From: G963704535 sp963704535
GTDB taxonomy: Bacteria; Chloroflexota; Chloroflexia; Chloroflexales; Roseiflexaceae
Assembly: GCA_963704535.1 (NCBI GenBank)
Contig: OY969916.1
Location: 620,001-684,000 of the forward strand
Length of the DNA stretch: 64,000 nt
Direction: 5' to 3'
Shown here piece after piece: positions 17,395 to 25,584 of the stretch (position 1 is the stretch's first letter; each line of letters opens with the position of its first letter). Made by a program: the position numbers and the translations under genes. The notes beneath the pieces are model-generated. The model worked only from the letters and a program-made list of their open reading frames with translations, searched no databases and was not told the DNA's origin.

Positions 17395-19092
17395 ATGAGC
17401 TACATCCCTACCCGCCGCCTATTTTTCGTCAGCGCCGCGCTTGCGCTCTTGGTCCTGGCCGTGCTGACCGGCTGCGCGCTTGATCCACCGCCACCACCCA
17501 CGCCCACGCCCCCGCCGCCGACCGCCACACCGCTGCCACGCGGCGGCAACCTGACCATCCGCCTGGCCGAAGATGTCCCGGAGCTGCGCCCCTGGCATCC
17601 ACGCTCGCGCGGCGAGGAGCAGCTCACAATGCTGCTCTACAACGGCCTCACCAGGCTCGACGCGCGGCTTCAGCCGCAGCCGGACCTGGCAGCCGGGTGG
17701 AGTGCATCGCCTGACGGGCGCATGATCACCTTCACGCTGCGCACCGGCGTATCCTGGCATGACGGCAAACCACTGACCGCCGAGGACGTCGTCTACACGC
17801 TGGGGGCGCTGCGCGAGCTCTCGCCGACCACCGCGCTGCTGGCCGATTTCCAGCGCATCGCGCAGATCACCACGCCGGCCTCGACTACGCTGATCATCTC
17901 GCTGACCGAGCGCTACGCGCCGATCCTCAGTGACTTGGTCGTGCCGATCCTGCCGAAACATCTGCTGGTCGGCAAAGATATCGGGACGCTGAACTTCTGG
18001 GATGTGCCTGTGGGGAGCGGGCCGTTCCAGCTAGAAGAGCGCCGGCCGGGCGAGGTCATCACGCTCGCCGCCAATAAGCGCTACTACCGCGGCCCACCGC
18101 TGCTCGATCGGGCGGCGCTGCTGGTCGCGCCCGACCCGCAGATCGCGGCGGGGGCCTTGCGAGATGCCCGACTGCTGCTGGCCGAGCTGCCCTGGAACGC
18201 GGGCGCGGCGATCACTGAGACCTTGCCGGGCGCTCAGACGGGCGTGTACGCCGAGAATGGCTACTATTTCCTGGCCTTCAATCTGCGCCAGGGCCGCCCA
18301 TTCGCCGACCTGCGAGTGCGCGAGGCGTTGGTAGCGGCGGTCGATCTGCCGCGGCTGGTGCGCGAGGCCACCGGAGGCGCAGGGAGGCCGATCGGCAACA
18401 GCGCGGCGCCCGGCTCGTGGGCCGACTTCGCCCGACCGCTGACGGCCACAGCCGATCTCGACCGCGCGCGCACACTGCTTGACGAGGCCGGCTGGCGGCT
18501 CCCCCAAAGCGGCGCACTCCGCCAGCAGAACGGCATCACGCTCACCGCCCAGCTCTTCGTGCGCGGCGACGACCAGCGCCGGCTGCGTGCGGCCGAGCAG
18601 ATCGCCCAGGCCGCTCAGCGGATCGGCATGCAGATCGTGGTGCAGCCGGCCGACTTCGCGACCGTGATCACATCGAAGTACGCGCCGCCCTACGACTTCG
18701 ATCTGCTGATCGGGAGCTGGACCAATGGCGCCGGCGACCCGGTCTTCGCCGACTACGCCTTCTACGACCCCGATGACTTCGCGCTGTTCCACTCCAGCCA
18801 GATCAACCAGGGGGTCGCCGACACGCGCCCGGTCCTGAACATCACCGGCTTGGACGACCCGGCCTACGACAACCAGGCGGCGGCCGCGCACCAGCTCTAT
18901 GACGTCGCCGAGCGGGGCAAGGCGATCCGGCTGGCCCAGGAGCGGGTCGCGGAGCTGCTGCCCTACATGTATCTGTGGGCCGACCGCATCCCGGTGGTAC
19001 TCAGCCCACAGGTGACGACCCTCGACGGCCCGGTGAACCTCAACACGCCGATGTATCTGGGGAATGTGGAGCGGTGGTACCTCAAGCGGTAA
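17395..19092 (+). CDS. Oligopeptide/nickel-type ABC substrate-binding lipoprotein (SBP family 5)
   Basis: 565-residue extracytoplasmic solute-binding protein. Signal peptide with lipobox: LALLVLAVLTGC, Cys at about residue 27, then a Pro/Thr-rich linker. The SBP_bac_5 core is clear: GGNLTIRLAEDVPELRPWHP, LLYNGLTRLDARLQPQPDLAAGW, VSWHDGKPLTAEDVVYTL, VGSGPFQLEER and the C-terminal PPYDFDLLIGSWTNGAGDP. No permease or ATPase genes lie next to it, so it is an orphan binding protein whose partner transporter must be elsewhere. Ligand uncertain (peptide or other small solute). The gene may be expressed from a leaderless mRNA. Confidence 0.88.
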   Translation: MSYIPTRRLFFVSAALALLVLAVLTGCALDPPPPPTPTPPPPTATPLPRGGNLTIRLAEDVPELRPWHPRSRGEEQLTMLLYNGLTRLDARLQPQPDLAAGWSASPDGRMITFTLRTGVSWHDGKPLTAEDVVYTLGALRELSPTTALLADFQRIAQITTPASTTLIISLTERYAPILSDLVVPILPKHLLVGKDIGTLNFWDVPVGSGPFQLEERRPGEVITLAANKRYYRGPPLLDRAALLVAPDPQIAAGALRDARLLLAELPWNAGAAITETLPGAQTGVYAENGYYFLAFNLRQGRPFADLRVREALVAAVDLPRLVREATGGAGRPIGNSAAPGSWADFARPLTATADLDRARTLLDEAGWRLPQSGALRQQNGITLTAQLFVRGDDQRRLRAAEQIAQAAQRIGMQIVVQPADFATVITSKYAPPYDFDLLIGSWTNGAGDPVFADYAFYDPDDFALFHSSQINQGVADTRPVLNITGLDDPAYDNQAAAAHQLYDVAERGKAIRLAQERVAELLPYMYLWADRIPVVLSPQVTTLDGPVNLNTPMYLGNVERWYLKR

Positions 19093-19172
19093 GAACAAAG
19101 AACACAGAATAAAGAACAAAGACCCCCTGAGTTGTACGTTTTGTTCTTTGTTCTTTGTTCTGTGTTCTTGGG
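19092..19172. repeat. Inverted heptamer array (AGAACAA / TTTGTTC)
   Basis: AGAACAA, AGAACAC, AGAATAA, AGAACAA at 19094-19120 faces TTTGTTC, TTTGTTC, TTTGTTC, TGTGTTC at 19140-19168. It sits between the convergent lipoprotein and response-regulator genes, where a stem could end transcription from both sides. Confidence 0.88.
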
Positions 19173-19911
19173 CTATTCGCCGCGCGCCATGGTGTCGCCA
19201 CTGACCTGGTGGGTATGGCCGCCATCGTAGCCCATCTTGATCCAGCCCTTCTGGATGGCGTAGATCACGGCCATCGTGCGGTCGTTGACCTGGAGCTTGG
19301 AGAGGATCGAAGTGATATGGTTCTTGACCGTCTGGCCGCTGATCGAGAGTTCATTGGCGATCTCCTTGTTGGAGAGGCCGCGGGCGATACAGTCGAGGAT
19401 CTCGATCTCGCGCGAGGTCAGCGGCGCGAACAGGGCAGTGGTCTGCTCGTCCTCGGTGGCGGCGAGCTCGCGGAACTGATGCAGCACGCGCGTAGCGACA
19501 TGCGGCTTGGCCAGCACGCTCTCGTTGATCAGGTAGCGGCCGCGGGCGACCTCGCGGATCATGCTCGACGAGCGCGTTGGGGTGGACATCCTTGGAAGAG
19601 TAGGCCGCAGCGCCAACCTTGATCGCCTGAAAAAGCTGGTCGTCATCCTCATAGACGCTCAGCACGATCATGCCGATGCGCGGATCGCGTCGCTTGATCA
19701 CACGTGCAACCTCCAGGCCATTCAGCCCAGGCAGGTTGATATCGACGAGTACGACATCCGGTAGTAATCGCTCGGCCAGCTTGATCGCCTCCTGCCCGTT
19801 CTCGGCCTCGCCCACGACCTCCATGTCGCCAATCGCCTCCAGGCTGTAGCGAATGCCCTGGCGGAACAGCGGGTGGTCGTCGATGATTAGTACACGAATT
19901 TTCTGGGCCAT
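19173..19911 (-). CDS. NarL/DegU-type response regulator (one frameshift)
   Basis: Receiver domain followed by LuxR helix-turn-helix. Receiver: IRVLIIDDHPLFRQGI (acidic pair), phospho-acceptor Asp in DVVLVDINLPGLNG, Lys in KVGAAAYSSKD. The frame changes near 19568: ALV in the first frame continues as SMIREVARGRYLINESV in the second. DNA-binding domain: PLTSREIEILDCIARGLSNKEIANEL and TVKNHITSILSKLQVNDRT. Joined about 245 residues. It lies 31 bases downstream of the histidine kinase gene, so the two form one operon from the promoter at 21007-21035. Targets unknown. Confidence 0.88.
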
Positions 19912-19942
19912 GACGATATCCCTTCTAAGCAGCCGGCTGATC

Positions 19943-20965
19943 TCAAACTTCCAGCGGTAATATCACGATTACTTCAGTGCCTTGGCCGGGGCCTGATACG
20001 ACGCCAAAACGGGCGCCGACCAACTCGGCGCGCTCGCGCATGCTCGTCAACCCCCAACTGCTGCGCCCAGCCCGCCGTGCTACCTCGTGCGGGTCGAAGC
20101 CAGGGCCGTCATCGCGGATCGACATGGCCAGGCGTTGGCCCTGGCGCGCAATTCGGATGGCCACCGCAGCGCCACGGGCGTACTTATGCACGTTCTGGAG
20201 CGCCTCCTGGACAATTCGATATAGCACGATCTCGACCTCGGTGGGCAGGCGCGGGAGCGGGTCGGCTTCGAGGCTGACCCTGGCATCATATGCGTTGACA
20301 TAGCCGCGCACGTACTCGGCGATCGCCGTAGCCAGGCCCTGCTCATCGAGCGCGCCCGGCCGCAGGTTGGCGATAAAGCGCCGAACCTCCAGCAGCCCCT
20401 CGCGAGTGCCCTCGCGCAGCCGGTCGAGCATCATCACCAGCTTTTCGGACTCGGTCTGCTGGGCCAAGGTGTAGCACGTCTCCAGTATCATCAGCGAGTT
20501 GGCGAGCACCTGGGCCGGGCCGTCGTGGACCTCGCGGGCCAGGCGCATACGCTCCTCCTCGCGGCCATGAATGACCTGGGCGCGCAGGGCCAGCAGCCAC
20601 GGGTCGGAGGCGTCGCCACCGGCGTCGTCGGTCAGCGCGCCGCTGCTCATCTCGATCTGGCGTACCAGTTGCTCAAGCTGCTTCAGCGCGTGCTGATTGG
20701 CGTGCGTTTCGCGGGCCAGCACATCGTAGCGTGTACGCAGCTCGGCCAGGCGCCGCCCCACCTCGGGCGCCGACGAGGCGCCGCGCTGGAGCGCCATGCG
20801 ATGCTGCATAGTCAGCTCGTCGACCTGCCGCTCGGCCTGGCGAAGCGCGACGCTCAATCGCTCGCCGTCGCGGCGGGTGCTCTCGGCAAGGACACGTAAC
20901 CGGGCGAGTTGCTCGGCCACAATACCGTGCGCCTCACGCAGCACCACAGGTTGGTCGGCACTCAA
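19943..20965 (-). CDS. Cytoplasmic DegS-like sensor histidine kinase
   Basis: 340 residues without membrane helices. The N-terminal 130 residues are mostly coiled coil (LRVLAESTRRDGERLSVALR, LAELRTRYDVLARETHAN), like DegS. The HisKA_3 phospho-acceptor box is REEERMRLAREVHDGPAQVL with His at about residue 155. The HATPase domain shows IVQEALQNVHKYARG (N box), SIRDDGPGFDP (G1) and WGLTSMRERAELVGA (G2). The TTG at 20963-20965 is used; TGAGGATAT precedes it. Partner of the response regulator immediately downstream. Signal unknown. Confidence 0.88.
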   Translation of the reverse strand: MSADQPVVLREAHGIVAEQLARLRVLAESTRRDGERLSVALRQAERQVDELTMQHRMALQRGASSAPEVGRRLAELRTRYDVLARETHANQHALKQLEQLVRQIEMSSGALTDDAGGDASDPWLLALRAQVIHGREEERMRLAREVHDGPAQVLANSLMILETCYTLAQQTESEKLVMMLDRLREGTREGLLEVRRFIANLRPGALDEQGLATAIAEYVRGYVNAYDARVSLEADPLPRLPTEVEIVLYRIVQEALQNVHKYARGAAVAIRIARQGQRLAMSIRDDGPGFDPHEVARRAGRSSWGLTSMRERAELVGARFGVVSGPGQGTEVIVILPLEV

Positions 20966-21006
20966 TCGATATCCTCATCAAACCGGGTGATGGTTCGGAT
21001 GCCCAA

Positions 21007-21035
21007 AGTATAGCACACCAGACACAGAGCTACAA
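21007..21035 (-). promoter_or_regulatory. Promoter of the two-component operon
   Basis: On the minus strand TTGTAG (21030-21035), a 17-base spacer and TATACT (21007-21012), 41 bases upstream of the kinase start codon. Confidence 0.6.
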
Positions 21036-21089
21036 GATGGTCTCTTGACATACCGTTGTCTATAAGGAGTCAGTTTTGCAATGTTGGCT

Positions 21090-21132
21090 GGTGGAAAGGG
21101 TTCTTGAGAGGGCTTCCTCCTCAAACTCCCCC
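21090..21132 (-). repeat. Family A hairpin 3' of trpD
   Basis: On the minus strand it begins right at the trpD stop: AAGGGGGAGTTTGAGG, a short loop, CCTCTCAAGAACCC. Its arms are less perfect than in other copies. Confidence 0.75.
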
Positions 21133-22150
21133 TTATTCATGGCTTGCGGCGACCATCCGCGCTAGCCGCTCGCGGGCCTGGCCGGATTCGAGGCTGGCGC
21201 GCGCACGCTCAAGCCCTTCGCGCAGATCGGCGGCCTGGTCGGCGGCGACGAGCGCGGCGGCGCTGTTGAGCAGGACGATGTCGCGGCGCGGGCCGAACTC
21301 CTCACCCTCCAGGATCGCCCGTACAATCGCGACGTTGTGGGCCACATCGCCGCCGAGGACCGCCTCTTTCGCCGCGCTGGGCAGGCCCAGGTCGGCGGCC
21401 GAGAGCTGGCTGCTGCGCGGCTCCTGCCCGCCGCGCACCTCAAACACCAGGTTTGGCCCACTCAACGCAAGCTCATCCAGCCCGCCGTGGCCGTGAACCA
21501 CCAACGCGTGGACGGTGTCCAGGCGCGAGAGCGCGCGGGCCAGCTTCTCGGCCAGGCCGGCATCGGCGACGCCGAGGACCTGGTGGCGGGCGCGGGCCGG
21601 GTTGGTCAGCGGGCCGAGGATGTTGAAGGCGGTGCGGATACCGATCTCGCGCCGCACCGGGCCGGCATAGCGCATCGCCGGGTGGAAGCTGCGGCGCGAA
21701 CATAAAACCGATGCCGGCGGTGTCCAGACAGTGGGCGACCCCTTCGGCGTCCAGCTCGATATTCACGCCCAGGCCCTCCAGCACATCGGCCGAGCCGCAG
21801 GAGCTGGACATGGCGCGGTTGCCGTGCTTGGCGACAGTCGCGCCGGCGCCGGCGGCGATAAAGGCGGCTGTGGTCGAGATGTTGAAGGTGCCGGAGGCAT
21901 CGCCGCCGGTCCCACAAGTGTCGAGCACTGGGCCGTCGTGAACAACCTGGGTCGCCTTCTCGCGCATGACCTGGGCCATGCCGGCGATCTCGACCTCGGT
22001 CTCGCCCTTGAGGTGCAGCGCGGTTAAGAAGGCGGCGATCTGCGCCGGCGTCGCGAGGCCGGTCATGATCTCCTCCATGGCTTCGGACGCCTGCTCCTGG
22101 CTAAGATCGTTCCCGCGAACGAGCTGAATAATGTGGTCACGGATGGGCAT
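21133..22150 (-). CDS. trpD: Anthranilate phosphoribosyltransferase (one frameshift)
   Basis: Second step of tryptophan synthesis: transfers phosphoribose to anthranilate. Motifs: VLDTCGTGGDASGTFNIST (PRPP/Mg binding GTGGD), VAKHGNRAMSSSCGSADVLE, then after the frame change near 21700 (GFMFA, RSFHPAMRYAGPVRREIGIRT) the domain FNILGPLTNPARARHQVLGV. Joined about 338 residues, the normal size, with ATG at 22150. It is away from the trpB-trpS-trpE-trpG cluster at 35-43 kb. The indel is probably a sequence error because all catalytic motifs are intact. Confidence 0.92.
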
Positions 22151-22187
22151 GTGGCACCTCGGTTGCGTCTTGTGGAAGGTTTACGAT

Positions 22188-22390
22188 TGCGTGAAACGTG
22201 TTGCGTGTTGCGTGTTGCGTGATTGGGGCGGCCACGGAGGGCCTGCCCTAGAGGTTCTCGGTTCTTCGTCGTTCGGTGGGGCGTATGCGATACGCCCTTA
22301 CGTGCTCTGGCTCGCTGCCTGGCCTTCCATCCTCCATCCTCCATCCTCAGATGCACCCCTTCACCCCTTCATCTTGTCACCTTGTCATCG
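22188..22390. repeat. Mixed short repeats between trpD and the acyltransferase gene
   Basis: CGTGAAA followed by three CGTGTTG units (22194-22222), the palindrome GGGCGTATGCGATACGCCC (22278-22297), and CATCCTC x3 (22326-22350) occupy the 226-base gap. The CATCCTC run is again 7-bp periodic. The last part overlaps the 3' end of the acyltransferase gene. Confidence 0.8.
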
Positions 22391-23732
22391 TGTCACGGAC
22401 CTCGATGGAGCCCAGCGCGTCCATGACCTGGGCGGCGAGGGCCTGGCGCCGGGCGATCAGCTCGCGGGTCAGCGTGGCGTGGCGCAGGCGCAGCCAGTGG
22501 TAGGCGGCCACCTCGCGCAACTCGCGCCAGGTCTCGCCCCACAGCAGCGCAATGTAGGCCAGGACCGGCGCGGCGACGAACAGCAGCAGCCCCCAGAGAG
22601 CGCCAAACAGCAGGCCGACGACGACCGCTTCCACCAGGAAGCCAACAAACACCAGCACCGAGCCGAGAATCAGCTTGCCGGTGCTGATCACCTCGTCGTA
22701 GGGGCCGACCACGCGGGGCGCGAGCGGCGCGGCCAGCCGGTAGGGGCCGTAGCTCAACGCCGCGCCGGCCAGGGCCAGCGGAAAGCAGACCACCAGCGCG
22801 AAGATCAGCCAGCCGACGCGGCGGCGATCGGCCTCCGGCAGCTCCAGGCTCCACGGGTCGCCGATGCCAAGCGTGCGCAGCACGCGGGCGTAGCGCCGGG
22901 CCTGCTGCTCGATCTGGGCTAGGCGGGCCGGGTCGGCCTCGCGGAGGCGCTGGTAGGCCGCCAGCAGCGCGACGACGCGCGCGTGGTGCTGCTCCAGCGT
23001 CTCCGGCTCCTCGGGCGCGGTCCAGGAGGCGATCACCCGAAGGCCGTTCAGCAACTCGGCGTTCTCGGCCTGGAGTACGACCGTGTCGAGGCGCGCGTCG
23101 ATCCGATCGGTGAGTTCTTTGACGACCTGGCGCTGGTCGGCGTCGTAGGCGGAGGCGAACTCGGCCAGGTCGAACGGCTGGCCGATGACCACCAGCGCCG
23201 CAGTGCGAAAGATGGTCTTGCTCTGGTACCACATGCCCACCGGCACGATCTGTAGGCCCAGCTTCCAGCCGGCCTCCGCCTCGGCGCTCAGGGCGATTCG
23301 GGCCGTGCCGGTGCGCAACGGGAGCAGCATGCTGCCGGAGTGGGTCGTGCCTTCGGGGAAGAGCGCCAGTGCCCATCCGCGCCGCAACAGCTCCCGGCAG
23401 CGGGCGAACGTTTCTTCATTGCGGTCAGTAGCATCGCCTTGGGGGCCGCCGACCTGCCCCTCGTCACGCTGGCGGTAGACCGGCAGCACTCCGAAGGCGC
23501 TCATCATCATGCGACCGACCGGGTTGCCGAAGAAGGTGCTTTTGGCCAGGAAGCGCACCAGCCGACCGGTGGCGATGATCAGGACCATCGGGTCGAGCAG
23601 GCCGTTGGGGTGGTTCAGCACAAAGATCACCGGCCCCGAGCGCGACAGATGCTCCAGCCCGCGCACCTCGATGCGTGGGTAGAAGAGCTGAACCAGGCGC
23701 AAGATGAGGATGCGAACCAGACGAGCGACCAC
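22377..23732 (-). CDS. PlsC-like glycerophospholipid acyltransferase with extra membrane domain
   Basis: 451-residue membrane protein. The N-terminal half is a PlsC acyltransferase: NHPNGLLDPMVL (HX5D-type active site block), STFFGNPVGRMMMSAFGVLPVYR, and FPEGTTHSGSMLLPLRTGTARIA carrying the FPEG acyl-acceptor motif. This NHPN-type branch is related to GPAT/AGPAT. The C-terminal half adds a soluble helical stretch and about four membrane helices (LIFALVVCFPLALAGAALS, VLVFVGFLVEAVVVGLLFGAL). Role: acylation of lysophosphatidate or a similar lipid acceptor at the inner face of the membrane. GTG start at 23732. It precedes trpD on the same strand but with a repeat-filled gap. Confidence 0.82.
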   Translation of the reverse strand: MVARLVRILILRLVQLFYPRIEVRGLEHLSRSGPVIFVLNHPNGLLDPMVLIIATGRLVRFLAKSTFFGNPVGRMMMSAFGVLPVYRQRDEGQVGGPQGDATDRNEETFARCRELLRRGWALALFPEGTTHSGSMLLPLRTGTARIALSAEAEAGWKLGLQIVPVGMWYQSKTIFRTAALVVIGQPFDLAEFASAYDADQRQVVKELTDRIDARLDTVVLQAENAELLNGLRVIASWTAPEEPETLEQHHARVVALLAAYQRLREADPARLAQIEQQARRYARVLRTLGIGDPWSLELPEADRRRVGWLIFALVVCFPLALAGAALSYGPYRLAAPLAPRVVGPYDEVISTGKLILGSVLVFVGFLVEAVVVGLLFGALWGLLLFVAAPVLAYIALLWGETWRELREVAAYHWLRLRHATLTRELIARRQALAAQVMDALGSIEVRDTMTR

Positions 23733-23746
23733 AGGACACCTATCCT

Positions 23747-25426
23747 CTATCCTCTATCCTCTTCGGCCTCTAACTCGATCGGCGCCTGCTCCGATCCTCT
23801 GTCCTCTTCGGCCTCTAACTCGATCGGCGCCTGGTCCGATCCTCTACCCTCTTCAGCCTCCAACTCAAGCGGCGCCTGGTCCGAGCCTCTGCCCTCTTCA
23901 GCTTCCACCTCGATCGGCGCCTGGTCCGACGCGGTCGTCGCAGCGCGGTGCGCCTGTGACGCTGTGCGGTCGCGGTCGCGCCGGCTCTGCCACTGGGTCG
24001 CTGTGTGGAGGTGCTTTGTGCGGATCAGCGGCATCCCTGGGAGGCGCGGGTCCAGCGCGCAGTGGCCCTGGACGACCAGCGCGTCCTCGGGGTCGGCCTT
24101 CACCGCATCGCGAACAGTCTTCCAGTTCTTGAGCGAGATCAGCACCAGGAAGGTCGTCGGCGCAGTGGGGGCGGGCAGCCCATCCGGGAGCTTGGGCACA
24201 GCGGCCTCGATGCGGTAGCCGATCAGGCTGGGCGGCTGGCCGGGGCGGCCCAGGAACTCGAACTCCGGGGGCCGACCATCCACGCGCAGGCGGATATGCA
24301 GCGGCAACGCCGGCGCATCCAGTCGCAGGGTGGGCAGCGCCGGCCCCGGCGGAGCGCCGGGGCGCACATCGACGGCCTCCGGCCCTTTGCGTCCCTCGCG
24401 CACGCCGAAGTACACCCGCTCGTCGGCGGTCAGGGCTGTGCGACCTTCGGCCAGCGCCGTCTGGTGGACGAATACGTCACCGCCTGCATCGGTGAGGAGA
24501 AAGCCGAAGCCCTTTTCGGCGCTGAACCACTTCACGCTGCCGGTGACGATCGCTTGGGGCGCTTGCCCGCGCGGCGCCTTGCCTTTGGCGCGCTTCTCAC
24601 CAGAGGCTGGGGCAGGCTGCCCGAAGATATTCACATAAGTGGCGTAGACCGTGATCGCCCCCGGCGCGCGCGGATCGATGGCGGGGAAGCCCAGGACCAA
24701 CACCTGCGCGTCGGGGCGGTCGAGCAGCACCTTGGCGACGCGCGGCCACTGGCGCGTGGGCGCAAGCACGCGGAAGACGGTCGGCTGCGTCACCGGCGGC
24801 AGCCCCTTAACGAACGCGGGCGTCGCCAGGTCGCTCGCCAGCTCGAAGACGACGTAGGGTGCCAGGGCCGGGGTGTCGGGGGGCGGGATCGCGGCGGGCC
24901 GCCCGATGAGCGAGAAGCTGAAGAACTGCGCCGATGCGCGCGGCCAATCTGCCACGCCGGCCAGCCGCCCGGTCAGCTCCTCCGCACTCAACGAGAAAAC
25001 CTGCTCGTACTCGGGGTAAAAGATCGACAGATAGTGGGTCTTGGCGGCGCGCTCGCGCACCAGCCGGAAGAAGACGCCGCCCGGCGTGTGCCGGCGACTG
25101 CCGTCGCGCAGCATCATGCCGCCCTGGGCCTCGATATCCAGCGTCTCCTGGGTCAGGGCCAGCGCGGCCTCGGCGCCCAGGTGGCGCACCACCCGCTCGA
25201 GCAGTTGGAGCGGCTGTTCCTCGGTCTCGCCCAGGCGCGCCGCGATGTCGGCGACAACCTGGGCCATCGCTGCCGCAGCCTTCTGCGCTGCGGCGGAAGT
25301 AGGCTCTACCAACTTCTCCGGCGCGGCCTTCTGCGCTGCGGGCTTGACCTTCCCGATGTCGGCGCGCAGACGCTTCAGATCCAGGCGCGGTTTCTGGCGG
25401 TCACGCTGGTGTTTGTCTTTGCTCAT
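23747..25426 (-). CDS. PHAX RNA-binding domain / cold-shock domain fusion protein
   Basis: 559 residues from ATG 25426. Residues about 70-125 match the PHAX RNA-binding fold (QLLERVVRHLGAEAALALTQ, then GGMMLRDGSRRHTPGGVFF), first described in the eukaryotic snRNA export adaptor. Residues about 295-355 are a cold-shock domain with the RNP1-like KGFGFL and DVFVHQTAL. A module of about 95 residues flanks it twice: GLPPVTQPTVFRVLAPTRQW...DPRAPG (about 175-265) and GLPAPTAPTTFLVLISLKNW...DPRLPG (about 400-490). The C-terminus has four copies of an acidic 15-residue repeat (SDQAPIELEAEEDRG). Two nucleic-acid-binding domains suggest an RNA-binding protein; target unknown. The stop lies in TATCCTC heptamers. 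Confidence 0.8.
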   Translation of the reverse strand: MSKDKHQRDRQKPRLDLKRLRADIGKVKPAAQKAAPEKLVEPTSAAAQKAAAAMAQVVADIAARLGETEEQPLQLLERVVRHLGAEAALALTQETLDIEAQGGMMLRDGSRRHTPGGVFFRLVRERAAKTHYLSIFYPEYEQVFSLSAEELTGRLAGVADWPRASAQFFSFSLIGRPAAIPPPDTPALAPYVVFELASDLATPAFVKGLPPVTQPTVFRVLAPTRQWPRVAKVLLDRPDAQVLVLGFPAIDPRAPGAITVYATYVNIFGQPAPASGEKRAKGKAPRGQAPQAIVTGSVKWFSAEKGFGFLLTDAGGDVFVHQTALAEGRTALTADERVYFGVREGRKGPEAVDVRPGAPPGPALPTLRLDAPALPLHIRLRVDGRPPEFEFLGRPGQPPSLIGYRIEAAVPKLPDGLPAPTAPTTFLVLISLKNWKTVRDAVKADPEDALVVQGHCALDPRLPGMPLIRTKHLHTATQWQSRRDRDRTASQAHRAATTASDQAPIEVEAEEGRGSDQAPLELEAEEGRGSDQAPIELEAEEDRGSEQAPIELEAEEDRG

Positions 25427-25439
25427 AGTCTCCCTCGTG

Positions 25440-25583
25440 TGAAAAGAGATTCTTGAGGGGTTTCCCCTCAAACCCCCTTCTCGGGTGCAAAGAGTCTCTT
25501 GAGGGGCTTCCCCTCAAACTCCCCTTCTCGGGCGGAGAGAGTCTCTTGAGGGGCTTCCCCTCAAACTCCCTTTTGCAAACGCT
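25440..25583 (-). repeat. Three family A hairpins 3' of the sugar dehydrogenase gene
   Basis: Three head-to-tail copies, each TTGAGGGG, loop, CCCCTCAA on the minus strand, with CGAGAAGGGG between them. They start two bases past the stop at 25585. Confidence 0.85.
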
Positions 25584-25584
25584 C

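Noticed and set aside
24005..25456. 483-residue plus-strand frame
   Set aside because: Shadow of the PHAX/cold-shock gene; composition typical of antisense GC-rich frames and no motifs.
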